Assembly: GCA_903861015.1 (NCBI GenBank)
Contig: CAIOSL010000048.1
Location: forward strand, 1 to 6,265
DNA length: 6,265 nucleotides
DNA from: an uncultured bacterium
Lineage (GTDB): Bacteria; Patescibacteriota; Saccharimonadia; Saccharimonadales; Saccharimonadaceae
Direction of reading: 5' to 3'
Below the pieces are notes generated by a model. That model did not search any database. It worked only from the letters and a program-made list of their open reading frames with translations, and had not been told where the DNA came from. The position numbers were made by a program, and so were the translations under genes. Below are positions 1 to 6,060 of the stretch, in pieces (position 1 is the stretch's first letter; each line of letters starts with the position of its first letter).

Positions 1-905
1 CCAGTCAAGATAGCGATGTCGTTCAATATCTCTTTGCGGCGATCGCCAAATGCTGGCGCCTTGATAGCTACCGTATTAAAGACGCCTTTTAGTTTGTTTA
101 ACACCAAGATACTAAGCGCTTCGCCTTCGATTTCGTCAGCGATCAAAACCACGTCTTTTTTACCAGCCGTAGCCAATTTCTCGAGTATTGGCAAAAACTC
201 TTGAACACTGCTAATTTTCTTGTCGGTGATTACAATCGCTGGTTTTTCATAAACCGCCTCTTGACGATTAACGTCTGTGACAAAGAACTGGCTGACAAAG
301 CCACGGTCAAAAGTAAACCCTTCGACCACCTCAGACTCCAGCTCCATCCCCTGACTAGCCTCAACCGTCACCACGCCATCTTTACCGATTTTCTCAATAA
401 CCGACGCAATCAGCTTGCCAATCGTTTCGTCACCAGCGCTAATTGTCGCCACCTCGGCCACCCGCTCGGTCTTGCCTTCGATGCTCTCGCTCAATTTATC
501 AAGCGCCGCGACCACTTCCGCCCCCGCCGCTTCTATGCCTTTACGCAGTTCTTGCGGGTTATGCCCGGCCGCAATCAAACGGCTAGCTTCTTTCAAAATA
601 TTGTAGGTTAAAACCGTCACGGTTGTCGTACCGTCACCAGCGACCTTATTAAGTTTGCTAGCTGCTTGTTTGATCAACTCGGCGCCCACTTTATAGCCCA
701 ATGTTTTGTCGTCATCTTCGGGCAAATCAATCGATTCGGCCACCGTCACGCCATCATGAGTTACGGTTGGTCCGCCATAACTTTTGGCAATCACCACATT
801 GCGGCCTTTTGGCCCATAAGTGACTTTTACGGCATCATACAGTGCCTTGGCCCCACCAAGTACTCGTTCGCGCGCGTCATCATCATAATAAACTCGTTTT
901 GCCAT
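1..905 (-). CDS. groEL: Chaperonin GroEL (Hsp60), N-terminal 301 residues, partial
   Basis: GroEL forms the double-ring ATP-dependent folding chamber of the cytoplasm and works with GroES, encoded just upstream. The reading frame starts at the ATG at 905-903 and runs off the left edge, so 301 of the usual ~545 residues are visible. Visible landmarks are GPKGRNV (31-37), the THDGVTV loop with the nucleotide-site Asp at about 51, the GDGTTT ATP motif (90-95), the apical-domain DRGFVSQFF (200-208) and KAPAFGDRRK (282-291). The apical motif reads F-V-S-Q-F-F where E. coli has Y-L-S-P-Y-F, a conservative change in the substrate-binding surface. The N-terminal MAKRVYYDDDARERVLGG and the GYKVGAELIKQAASKLNK stretch resemble Saccharibacteria GroEL as I recall it. 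The start is fixed by an AGGAGG 9 nt upstream. The CDS lies 13 nt downstream of groES and shares its heat-shock promoter. Identity is certain; the C-terminal half is not visible. Confidence 0.98.
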   Translation of the reverse strand, partial: MAKRVYYDDDARERVLGGAKALYDAVKVTYGPKGRNVVIAKSYGGPTVTHDGVTVAESIDLPEDDDKTLGYKVGAELIKQAASKLNKVAGDGTTTVTVLTYNILKEASRLIAAGHNPQELRKGIEAAGAEVVAALDKLSESIEGKTERVAEVATISAGDETIGKLIASVIEKIGKDGVVTVEASQGMELESEVVEGFTFDRGFVSQFFVTDVNRQEAVYEKPAIVITDKKISSVQEFLPILEKLATAGKKDVVLIADEIEGEALSILVLNKLKGVFNTVAIKAPAFGDRRKEILNDIAILT

Positions 906-914
906 TTTTGTAGT

Positions 915-920
915 CCTCCT
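915..920 (-). promoter_or_regulatory. groEL ribosome binding site overlapping the groES stop
   Basis: On the minus strand AGGAGG ends 9 nt before the groEL ATG. The groES stop codon TAG (921-919) overlaps the first two bases of this SD site, so terminating ribosomes sit on the groEL initiation region. This is typical of coupled translation. Confidence 0.85.
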
Positions 921-1182
921 AAACTGTCGCCAAGACGTCTTCTTCTTTGACGATTAAATATTCTTGATTATTAATTTTTAAGTCTGAAGTCGAGTATTCT
1001 TTGTAAATAATTCGATCATCGACTTTTAGACCTTTTACATCTGGGCCTACCGCAACAACTTTTGCAATAACCGATTTTTCTTTAGCGTTATCTGGTAAAT
1101 AAAGTCCCGATGTGGTTTTGGCGATCGCTTGTTCGCGAACCGCAACGACCCTATCCGCCAGAGGTTTAATTGGTGAACTCAT
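919..1182 (-). CDS. groES: Co-chaperonin GroES (Hsp10)
   Basis: GroES is the heptameric lid that caps GroEL. The product is 87 residues, somewhat shorter than the usual ~95. Landmarks are IKPLADRVV at the N-terminus (5-13), the mobile loop at about 17-31 containing SGLYLPD (the GroEL-contacting hydrophobic tripeptide is L-Y-L where E. coli has I-V-L), VVAVGPD (42-48), and the C-terminal EYLIVKEEDVLATV (74-87). The frame stays open upstream to a TTG at 1257, but that TTG lies inside the CIRCE operator and upstream of the predicted promoter. The ATG at 1182-1180 has a strong GGAGGAG 5 nt upstream and starts exactly where GroES homology begins, so it was chosen. The gene ends in TAG, 13 nt before groEL, in the same operon. 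Confidence 0.97.
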   Translation of the reverse strand: MSSPIKPLADRVVAVREQAIAKTTSGLYLPDNAKEKSVIAKVVAVGPDVKGLKVDDRIIYKEYSTSDLKINNQEYLIVKEEDVLATV

Positions 1183-1187
1183 AATTA

Positions 1188-1194
1188 CTCCTCC
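1188..1194 (-). promoter_or_regulatory. groES ribosome binding site
   Basis: On the minus strand GGAGGAG stands 5 nt before the ATG at 1182. It decides the start against the longer TTG-initiated frame that begins at 1257. Confidence 0.85.
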
Positions 1195-1214
1195 GTTTTT
1201 CGTTTGTATAATAC

Positions 1215-1243
1215 ATTGTATATAAAAAAATTGGCACTTGCAA
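1215..1243 (-). promoter_or_regulatory. Predicted sigma70-type promoter of groES-groEL
   Basis: On the minus strand a -35-like TTGCAA (1243-1238) is followed after 17 nt by a -10-like TACAAT (1220-1215). This would start transcription near 1208 and give a leader of about 25 nt carrying the SD site. A second possible -10, TATTAT, lies a few bases further down. The -35 lies inside the CIRCE spacer and right arm, so bound HrcA would block RNA polymerase. Confidence 0.6.
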
Positions 1244-1257
1244 GGCCAGAGTGCCAA
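1231..1257. promoter_or_regulatory. CIRCE operator (HrcA binding site)
   Basis: This is a 9-9-9 inverted repeat: TTGGCACTT, nine spacer bases, GAGTGCCAA. The CIRCE consensus is TTAGCACTC-N9-GAGTGCTAA. The third base of each arm differs in a compensated way (G/C pair for A/T), so eight of the nine arm positions still pair; only the innermost pair (T against G) does not. CIRCE is bound by the repressor HrcA, which holds groE and dnaK operons down until heat stress titrates GroEL. The element sits in the divergent region, upstream of groES and 10 bp upstream of the predicted femX -35, so it could also touch femX expression. The hrcA gene itself is not in the window. Confidence 0.93.
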
Positions 1258-1267
1258 CTGTCAATAT

Positions 1268-1296
1268 TTCACTTTTAACGAGATTACGATTACAAT
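1268..1296 (+). promoter_or_regulatory. Predicted promoter of femX, leaderless arrangement
   Basis: A -35-like TTCACT (1268-1273) and a -10-like TACAAT (1291-1296) are separated by 17 nt. The -10 ends 7 nt before the ATG at 1304, so transcription should start at or within a base of the A of the ATG. No SD-like purine run lies upstream of the ATG. The same 7-nt spacing occurs at murE in this window. Confidence 0.55.
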
Positions 1297-1303
1297 AGTT
1301 GTA

Positions 1304-2338
1304 ATGACAACTCGTTTTGCAACCGAAGCCGAGATCGCTAACTGGAATCAATTGATCATCGCCAATCCGGATGGTGGTAATGTTTTTGCTAGTTACGAGT
1401 TTGCAATGCAAAAAATATCAGGCGGCTACAAACCGCGCTTTGTTATCATCAACAACTTGGCCGTAACAGTACTCGAGAAAAACGCTTCAATCTTGGGCAA
1501 GTTATGGTATTTGCCCAAAGGCCCCGGTGTTAAATCAATCAAAGATTTGCAGGCTATTCTTGAGGTGCTAGTGCCGTTTGCCAAAAAACATCACGTCTTT
1601 GCAATTCGCATCGAGTCCGAACTCGACCGTAACGAACAGCCCACCCTCACCCGACACGGTTTAATCAAAGCCCAGCCCATAATCCCCAATCCATCAACCA
1701 TTACGCTTGATGTCAGCCCCGACATTGATCAAATCTTGACCGGTCTACCTCAAAAAGGCCGCTACGCCATCAAACGCGCCGAACGCGACGGCGTCACCGT
1801 CACCCCTGTCAAAGCTACCGACAAAAACTGCCAAATAATGTTTGATTTGCTGTCCGAAACTGCCGAGGGCAAGTTCGGCACCAGAAGTTACGAATACTAC
1901 CGAACTTTCTGGCAACGTTTTGAAGCCGCAGGCTATGGCCAACTTTTCTTTGCTTACTATAACAACCAAGTTGTTGCCGGCGCCTACGCTATGGTTTACG
2001 GCCAAAAAAGCACCTACAAGGACGGTGCCAGTATCCGCAAACGAACTGCCTATGGCGCCAGTCATTTGTTGCAATGGCATGTCATAAAATGGGCCAAATC
2101 ACGCGGCGCAACACTGCACGATTTTTGCGGTTCGCCCCCAAGTGACGAAATCAACAATCCCGACCACAAACATTACGGGATTGGCCTGTTCAAAACCTCG
2201 TTTAGCAAAAACGTTACCGACTATATTGGTTGTTTTGATCTGGTAATCCAACCACAACAGTATACCGCCTGGACCAAACTTGGCGAAAAGGTAGCTCGTC
2301 GATTACACTATCACAAGCACCAAGATTCATATTATTAA
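1304..2338 (+). CDS. FemA/FemB/FemX-family peptidoglycan bridge peptidyltransferase
   Basis: Members of this family transfer amino acids from aminoacyl-tRNA to the peptide stem of a peptidoglycan precursor (lipid II or UDP-MurNAc-pentapeptide) on the cytoplasmic side, building interpeptide bridges. The 344-residue product matches the size of Weissella FemX and lacks the long coiled-coil insert of staphylococcal FemA. It has the expected two GNAT-like halves. Landmarks are YLPKGPGV (69-76), the basic KGRYAIKRAERDGVTV (151-166), YKDGAS (238-243), a helix with LLQWHVIKWAKSRG (255-268), FCGSPP (274-279) and the C-terminal YGIGLFKTSFS (291-301). No membrane segment is seen. The frame is open back to a TTG at 1238, but the upstream 22 codons cross the predicted promoter and part of CIRCE and look noncoding, so the ATG at 1304 was chosen. 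It has no SD and is probably leaderless. The amino acid transferred cannot be told from sequence. Confidence 0.92.
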   Translation: MTTRFATEAEIANWNQLIIANPDGGNVFASYEFAMQKISGGYKPRFVIINNLAVTVLEKNASILGKLWYLPKGPGVKSIKDLQAILEVLVPFAKKHHVFAIRIESELDRNEQPTLTRHGLIKAQPIIPNPSTITLDVSPDIDQILTGLPQKGRYAIKRAERDGVTVTPVKATDKNCQIMFDLLSETAEGKFGTRSYEYYRTFWQRFEAAGYGQLFFAYYNNQVVAGAYAMVYGQKSTYKDGASIRKRTAYGASHLLQWHVIKWAKSRGATLHDFCGSPPSDEINNPDHKHYGIGLFKTSFSKNVTDYIGCFDLVIQPQQYTAWTKLGEKVARRLHYHKHQDSYY

Positions 2339-2352
2339 ACAGCGAGTAAAAT

Positions 2353-3228
2353 ATGTCCGATATTAATGCCGTTATCCTGATGTCCGACGCCAACAATTTC
2401 AGCAACGACCAACCAATCAATCCCTATTACCGTCACGAATCAATCGACCGCGCCAAAGCCGTCGCCGAACACGACGCCATCTTTAATGCCCTAACCGAAG
2501 CCGGCATCGAGGTAATATCGGTGCCATCACCCAGTGGTTGCCAAGACGGCGTCTACACAGCCAACTGGGGGTTAGTCCGAGGCGACAAAGCGGTACTATC
2601 TAGCCTCCCCAATGCCCGCAAATCCGAAGAAGATTACGCCGAGAGAGTACTAACCAGCTGTGGCAAGCATGTCATTCGCGTACCGGAAGGCCTAAAGTTT
2701 AGCGGCCAAGGCGATGCTTTGGCCTGTGGCAATCTGTTGTTCTGTGGCAGCGGCTATCGCAGCGACATTCAAGCCCAAGAATTCGCCACCAAGGCTTTAG
2801 GTTACGACCGCATTCAACTCCAAACCATCCCCCAACTCGACAACAATAATCAACCAACGATCAACCAGGCTAGTGGTTGGCCAGACAGCTTTTTTTACGA
2901 TATAGACCTGGCATTGGCAATCATCAAACCACCACTCGGCGAGCAAAAAGGCCTAATCGCCTACTGCCCAGAGGCCTTTACCAAACCCAGCCAAGACATC
3001 CTAGTCAACCTAGACACCGTCGACAAAATTATTATCTCACTCGACGAAGCCAAGACCGGCTTTGCCGCCAACCTCGTCTCGACCGGCCAAACCGTTATTA
3101 TGACCGCCAACGCCCCACAATTTGCCGCCGAATTAAAGAGACAAGGTCTAAAAGTTATCACACCCTCAATCACCGAACTGGCCAAGGGTGGCGGCTACAT
3201 CCGCTGCACAACCCTTACGATTGTTTAG
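2353..3228 (+). CDS. Amidinotransferase / dimethylarginine-dimethylaminohydrolase-fold protein with altered active site
   Basis: The 291-residue product has the pentein fold pattern of guanidine-modifying enzymes (arginine deiminase, DDAH, amidinotransferase), which use a Cys-His-Glu/Asp active site on arginine-like substrates. In order: QDGVYTANWGLVRGD (64-78; the family usually reads D-x-V/F-TAN-x-GLV), KFSGQGDAL (115-123), FFYDIDLALAI (180-190) and the C-terminal GGGYIRCTTL (279-288) with the nucleophile Cys285. In relatives the second motif is F-E-G-x-G-D and the third F-Y-H-L-D. Here the Glu is Ser117 and the His is Asp183, while the second Asp of the third motif (Asp185) is kept. Activity is therefore uncertain: it may be a pseudoenzyme or a variant subfamily with other chemistry. 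The gene starts 14 nt after femX with only a weak SD-like GCGAG, so it is probably co-transcribed. Its 3' end overlaps the convergent murE. No transport or arginine-pathway neighbour is visible. Confidence 0.85.
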   Translation: MSDINAVILMSDANNFSNDQPINPYYRHESIDRAKAVAEHDAIFNALTEAGIEVISVPSPSGCQDGVYTANWGLVRGDKAVLSSLPNARKSEEDYAERVLTSCGKHVIRVPEGLKFSGQGDALACGNLLFCGSGYRSDIQAQEFATKALGYDRIQLQTIPQLDNNNQPTINQASGWPDSFFYDIDLALAIIKPPLGEQKGLIAYCPEAFTKPSQDILVNLDTVDKIIISLDEAKTGFAANLVSTGQTVIMTANAPQFAAELKRQGLKVITPSITELAKGGGYIRCTTLTIV

Positions 3229-4531
3229 GTTTGTCCAAGATCTCTCGCAAGATTCGGCGCGTAATCTCGATCTCGTTCCATGGGTGAACCCCATCGGCTC
3301 GCTCGATCGTCTTTTCATGGCCTTTACCCAGCAATACAACCGTATCGTCGGGCGACGACGCTCGCTCAAGGGCGAATCGAATGGCGCTGGCGCGATCAGA
3401 TATCAAGAACATGTCTTGGTCGATAATCTTGCCGGTTTTTTTGACACCTTCGGCGATCTGATCAAGTATTTCGGCTCCGTTAACATCCCGGTCGTCCTCT
3501 TCGGTCAAAATAATTTCATTACTGTATTTACCAGCAATCTCGCCCTGAACAGCCCGCTTGGCTTCGTCACGTCGGCCGGCCGATCCAAATACGGCAATTA
3601 ATTTGCCTTTCGTAACCGGTCGAACGTTTTCAAAAAATCGACTAAAGGCGTCGGGTGTCGATGCAAAATCAACCAGCACCCTAAAAGGTTGCCCCTCGTC
3701 AATAATCGTCATCCGACCCTCAACCCCCTTTAGGGCCGCGATGCCTCGTTCAATCTGCCCCTTGGTCAAACCCACTTCCCGACCAACCGCCACCGCTACC
3801 AAACTGTTACTAACATTAAATTCACCCGATATATTAACCGTAATATCATATTTTTCGTCCGGCGCTTCGACCGTATAACTTATGTGATCAACCGCCAAGT
3901 TGACGTTTTTGGCCTGCAAATCACCACTTTTAACACCATAACTAACCGATCGTGGCGTACTGACAGTAAACTTTTGCGCGTTTGGGTCATCAGCATTAAC
4001 AATGCCTAGGCGTCGACCGTTTTTGGCAGCCAACTTAAACAAACGACGCTTGGCCTCCAAATAATTATCAAAAGTCCCATGGTAATCCAAATGATCATCG
4101 GTAACATTGGTTATAGCCGCAATCTCGTATGGCACCCCCCAGGTGCGATATTGCGCCAACGAATGGCTCGAGGTTTCCAGCACCACCCATTCCACACCGG
4201 CTTTTTTAAACTCGCGCAGTCGTTTTTGCAAGATCCCCGCCTGAGCCGTCGTCATGTGTTCGATCTGCGGTTTTATGTCCTTGCCAACCCCGTACGCCAC
4301 AGTACTTAGCATTCCCACCTTAAACCTGGCACTGTATAACATTTTGTGAATCAAAAATGTCGTCGTTGTTTTGCCGTTGGTGCCAGTCACGCCAATCACG
4401 TGCATGCCGCGCGACGGAAAGCCGTATCTAATATTGGCGAGTATCGCCTCGACCAAATGGCCATAAGGTTCTAGACGCTTAAATAATTGCTGCGGTATCA
4501 ACTGTTTTACGGTCTGGCGTAGGTTAATCAT
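3215..4531 (-). CDS. murE: MurE-like Mur ligase (UDP-MurNAc-tripeptide synthetase family), short N-terminal domain
   Basis: Mur ligases of this type add the third amino acid to UDP-MurNAc-L-Ala-D-Glu in the cytoplasm, using ATP. The product is 438 residues against ~490 in typical MurE; the loss is in domain 1, since the P-loop GVTGTNGKTTT sits at 47-57 rather than near 110. Other landmarks are TSSH (120-123), TNVTDDHLDYHGTFDNYLEAKRRLF (carbamylated-Lys region, Lys161), FNVSNSL (238-244), EGRM (271-274), VLVDFASTPD (285-294, usually V-x-V-D-Y-A-H-T-P-D), VFGSAGRRD (314-322) and GKGHE (402-406). The DNPR motif that selects the added amino acid reads E-D-D-R (345-348). The start is secure: in the same frame the preceding permease's TAG lies only five codons upstream, with no other usual start between. 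There is no SD; a perfect -10 lies 7 nt upstream. The amino acid added cannot be predicted with confidence. Confidence 0.9.
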   Translation of the reverse strand: MINLRQTVKQLIPQQLFKRLEPYGHLVEAILANIRYGFPSRGMHVIGVTGTNGKTTTTFLIHKMLYSARFKVGMLSTVAYGVGKDIKPQIEHMTTAQAGILQKRLREFKKAGVEWVVLETSSHSLAQYRTWGVPYEIAAITNVTDDHLDYHGTFDNYLEAKRRLFKLAAKNGRRLGIVNADDPNAQKFTVSTPRSVSYGVKSGDLQAKNVNLAVDHISYTVEAPDEKYDITVNISGEFNVSNSLVAVAVGREVGLTKGQIERGIAALKGVEGRMTIIDEGQPFRVLVDFASTPDAFSRFFENVRPVTKGKLIAVFGSAGRRDEAKRAVQGEIAGKYSNEIILTEEDDRDVNGAEILDQIAEGVKKTGKIIDQDMFLISDRASAIRFALERASSPDDTVVLLGKGHEKTIERADGVHPWNEIEITRRILREILDKPKQS

Positions 4532-4538
4532 ATGTTTA

Positions 4539-4544
4539 ATTATA
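4539..4544 (-). promoter_or_regulatory. Predicted -10 element of a leaderless murE promoter
   Basis: On the minus strand a perfect TATAAT (4544-4539) ends 7 nt before the murE ATG, so transcription would begin at or next to the start codon. No convincing -35 is seen 15-18 nt upstream and no SD precedes the ATG. The element lies in the 15-nt gap after the upstream permease, so murE can be transcribed apart from it. Confidence 0.6.
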
Positions 4545-4546
4545 AC

Positions 4547-5341
4547 CTAGACATCCAAATCACGGGCCGTATATGACCGATAAGTTACTAGTGTCAGCAC
4601 TCCGATTATCACCAACGACAAAACCATAAAACCACCGTTCAAACCACTCGACAAGATATCTCTGGCGTCAAAATACTTAAACGGCGTCAGGTACTTTAGC
4701 AAATCCAGATCGCTATTTAAATTAATAATGTAGGTCAGGATAAATGTTGTCAGCAGTACCGCCGAGGCCATCGAAACCGAGGCTTTGGCGACTTTTGAAA
4801 CTGCCGCTATCGCCAAACCAATCGCAAAAAAGATTAGTTGCAAAAAGCCCAAACCGACCATCATGGTCATAACGTCGCCATTAGTCGAGTTTGAATTGCT
4901 GTAATAATCGACGTAATAGATCGACGATGCCAATGTTACCAGATTAATAACCAACAAGTTTACTAGCCCGGCCATAATCTTGGCGCTGACAATTCTGTCC
5001 CTGGTTATCGGCTTAACGAACAAAAACTCTGACGTTTTGTCGCGCTCTTCCTTGGATACAATCCCCGCCCCCAGCAAAACCGCATGCATGGTCGCCGTCA
5101 AGGCACTATACATAAAGATAACTCCATAAAATCCACTGACAGTGTTAAGGTCAAAGCCAGTCAATCCAAAAATAGTTTGAACCGACTGCGGAAACTGCCC
5201 GACCAGATCAACTGCCGACTGGCCAGTCCCCTTAAAAGTCGAGTATTTGACCATGCTCGACCAGACCAGCAGCACCATACCCAGGCTCCAAAATATCAGG
5301 CCTTTACGATAATATTTTAGTTCTCGAAAGAATACATTCAT
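4547..5341 (-). CDS. ABC-2 type transporter permease subunit
   Basis: This 264-residue membrane protein has the layout of ABC-2 permeases, which pair with an ATP-binding subunit for export (often of drugs, peptides or surface molecules). Six hydrophobic segments are visible at about 14-34, 70-96, 126-146, 158-181, 187-207 and 236-254. The cytoplasmic loop after segment 2 carries the typical SKEERDKTSEFLFVKPITRDRI (95-117). It also has TPFKYFDARDIL (219-230) and the usual short charged tail ending R-D-L-D-V. It is paralogous to the upstream permease, sharing SKE-x-KT-x-FL-x-KPI-x-R and P-F-K-F/Y-F-D. The start at the ATG 5341-5339 has AAAGG 9 nt upstream. The gene ends in TAG 15 nt before murE. 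The substrate is unknown and no ATPase gene is in the window. Confidence 0.92.
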   Translation of the reverse strand: MNVFFRELKYYRKGLIFWSLGMVLLVWSSMVKYSTFKGTGQSAVDLVGQFPQSVQTIFGLTGFDLNTVSGFYGVIFMYSALTATMHAVLLGAGIVSKEERDKTSEFLFVKPITRDRIVSAKIMAGLVNLLVINLVTLASSIYYVDYYSNSNSTNGDVMTMMVGLGFLQLIFFAIGLAIAAVSKVAKASVSMASAVLLTTFILTYIINLNSDLDLLKYLTPFKYFDARDILSSGLNGGFMVLSLVIIGVLTLVTYRSYTARDLDV

Positions 5342-5350
5342 CGCTTGTTG

Positions 5351-5355
5351 CCTTT
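5351..5355 (-). promoter_or_regulatory. Weak ribosome binding site of the downstream permease
   Basis: On the minus strand AAAGG ends 9 nt before the ATG at 5341. It directly follows a TAG (5358-5356) that closes the extended tail of the upstream permease. This is the spacing expected between two operon genes if the upstream gene once ended at that TAG. Confidence 0.5.
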
Positions 5356-5397
5356 CTAGGCTGCAGCCTTAATGTCTTTTTTAATATAAATTATGTA
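5356..5397 (-). other. In-frame C-terminal tail of the upstream permease beyond a TGA
   Basis: After the TGA at 5400-5398 the same frame continues as YIIYIKKDIKAAA and ends in TAG (5358-5356). This matches the tail of the paralogous permease: V-[TGA]-Y-I-I-Y-I-K-K-D-I aligns with V-T-Y-R-S-Y-T-A-R-D-L without gaps. It therefore looks like the original C-terminus, cut off by a nonsense codon, read through, recoded, or affected by a sequencing error. Confidence 0.65.
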
Positions 5398-6060
5398 TCA
5401 AACAATAATCGCCACAGTGACGATCACCGCCTCCAAAACCAAGAATTGCGGGTCGTAGGTGTTGTGACTGATAATATAATCCGAGTCAAAGAATTTGAAC
5501 GGACTAACATATTTGACTTCGTCGATACCTAAAACTGTACCGATTGTTCCAACAATAAACAAGCCAAAAACCGCCGGCAAGGCCACAGTAATGCTCGACT
5601 TTATTTTTGGCAGCACCACTGCCGCAAACATCCCAAGTGCCAAGAACAACACTTGTAGCAAAATCAGTTTGGCCGCCACTAACAAAAACGTACCAATATC
5701 AAACGACGTCGGACTAACCGCCAAGGCTGTAATTAGGGCTACCGAGCAAAAAATTAGATTAGTAAACACGATCAGGCTAAGCGCTGCGGCCAGCTTGCTG
5801 GTTAAAATCGTCGACCGCCTGATCGGCTTGGTCAACAAAAAATCGGCTGTCTTGCCACTATCCTCTTTCGACAACAATCCAACCGCCAAGTTCATCGCCT
5901 GAACCGCACCAGCCAAAGTCACAAACGTAAACAAATAGGCCAAAAAGCCATAAATCGAAAAGAAGGTTTGGATCGACAAGCCGATCGCATTGCGCATCGC
6001 CAGCGGCAAATTAGCCAGCAGTTTCTCGGAGGCCTCAACATCGCTGATATCATTGTAAAT
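5398..6060 (-). CDS. ABC-2 type permease subunit, 5'-truncated and with an early TGA
   Basis: This is a paralogue of the downstream permease. The clearly homologous part begins near 6057 with ISDVEASEKLLANLPLAM and continues through a hydrophobic segment (about 71-95, numbering from the ATG at 6174), LLSKEDSGKTADFLLTKPIRR (100-120), three more segments (about 128-153, 160-188, 193-217), SPFKFFDSDYI (224-234) and a last segment cut at TGA (5400-5398). An ATG at 6174 keeps the frame open, but its first ~38 codons give no membrane segment where segment 1 should be. They lie antisense to a convincing plus-strand frame and have no SD, so they are probably not native sequence. The gene has therefore lost its true start and first membrane helix, and the expected ATPase gene upstream is absent. 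At the 3' end a tail homologous to the paralogue continues past the TGA. As seen it is probably a broken gene or an assembly artefact. Confidence 0.75.
   Translation of the reverse strand: MYNDISDVEASEKLLANLPLAMRNAIGLSIQTFFSIYGFLAYLFTFVTLAGAVQAMNLAVGLLSKEDSGKTADFLLTKPIRRSTILTSKLAAALSLIVFTNLIFCSVALITALAVSPTSFDIGTFLLVAAKLILLQVLFLALGMFAAVVLPKIKSSITVALPAVFGLFIVGTIGTVLGIDEVKYVSPFKFFDSDYIISHNTYDPQFLVLEAVIVTVAIIV

Noticed and set aside
16..950. Plus-strand open frames at 16-204, 201-611 and 666-950
   Set aside because: They are antisense to groEL, whose minus-strand frame is unmistakable; their translations show no family features.
1183..1257. Longer groES starting at TTG 1257 (25 extra residues)
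   Set aside because: The extension lies inside the CIRCE operator and promoter. GroES homology and a strong SD begin at 1182.
1238..1303. Longer femX starting at TTG 1238
   Set aside because: The extra 22 codons overlap CIRCE and the predicted -35/-10, have no SD, and do not resemble a FemX N-terminus.
1745..2087. Open frames on both strands inside femX
   Set aside because: They are shadows of the femX reading frame with repetitive low-information translations.
5358..5369. Perfect 12-bp palindrome AGGCTGCAGCCT as a terminator or operator
   Set aside because: As RNA it could form only a 4-bp stem with a 4-nt loop, there is no T-run in the minus direction, and it is explained as codons of the permease tail (K-A-A-A-stop).
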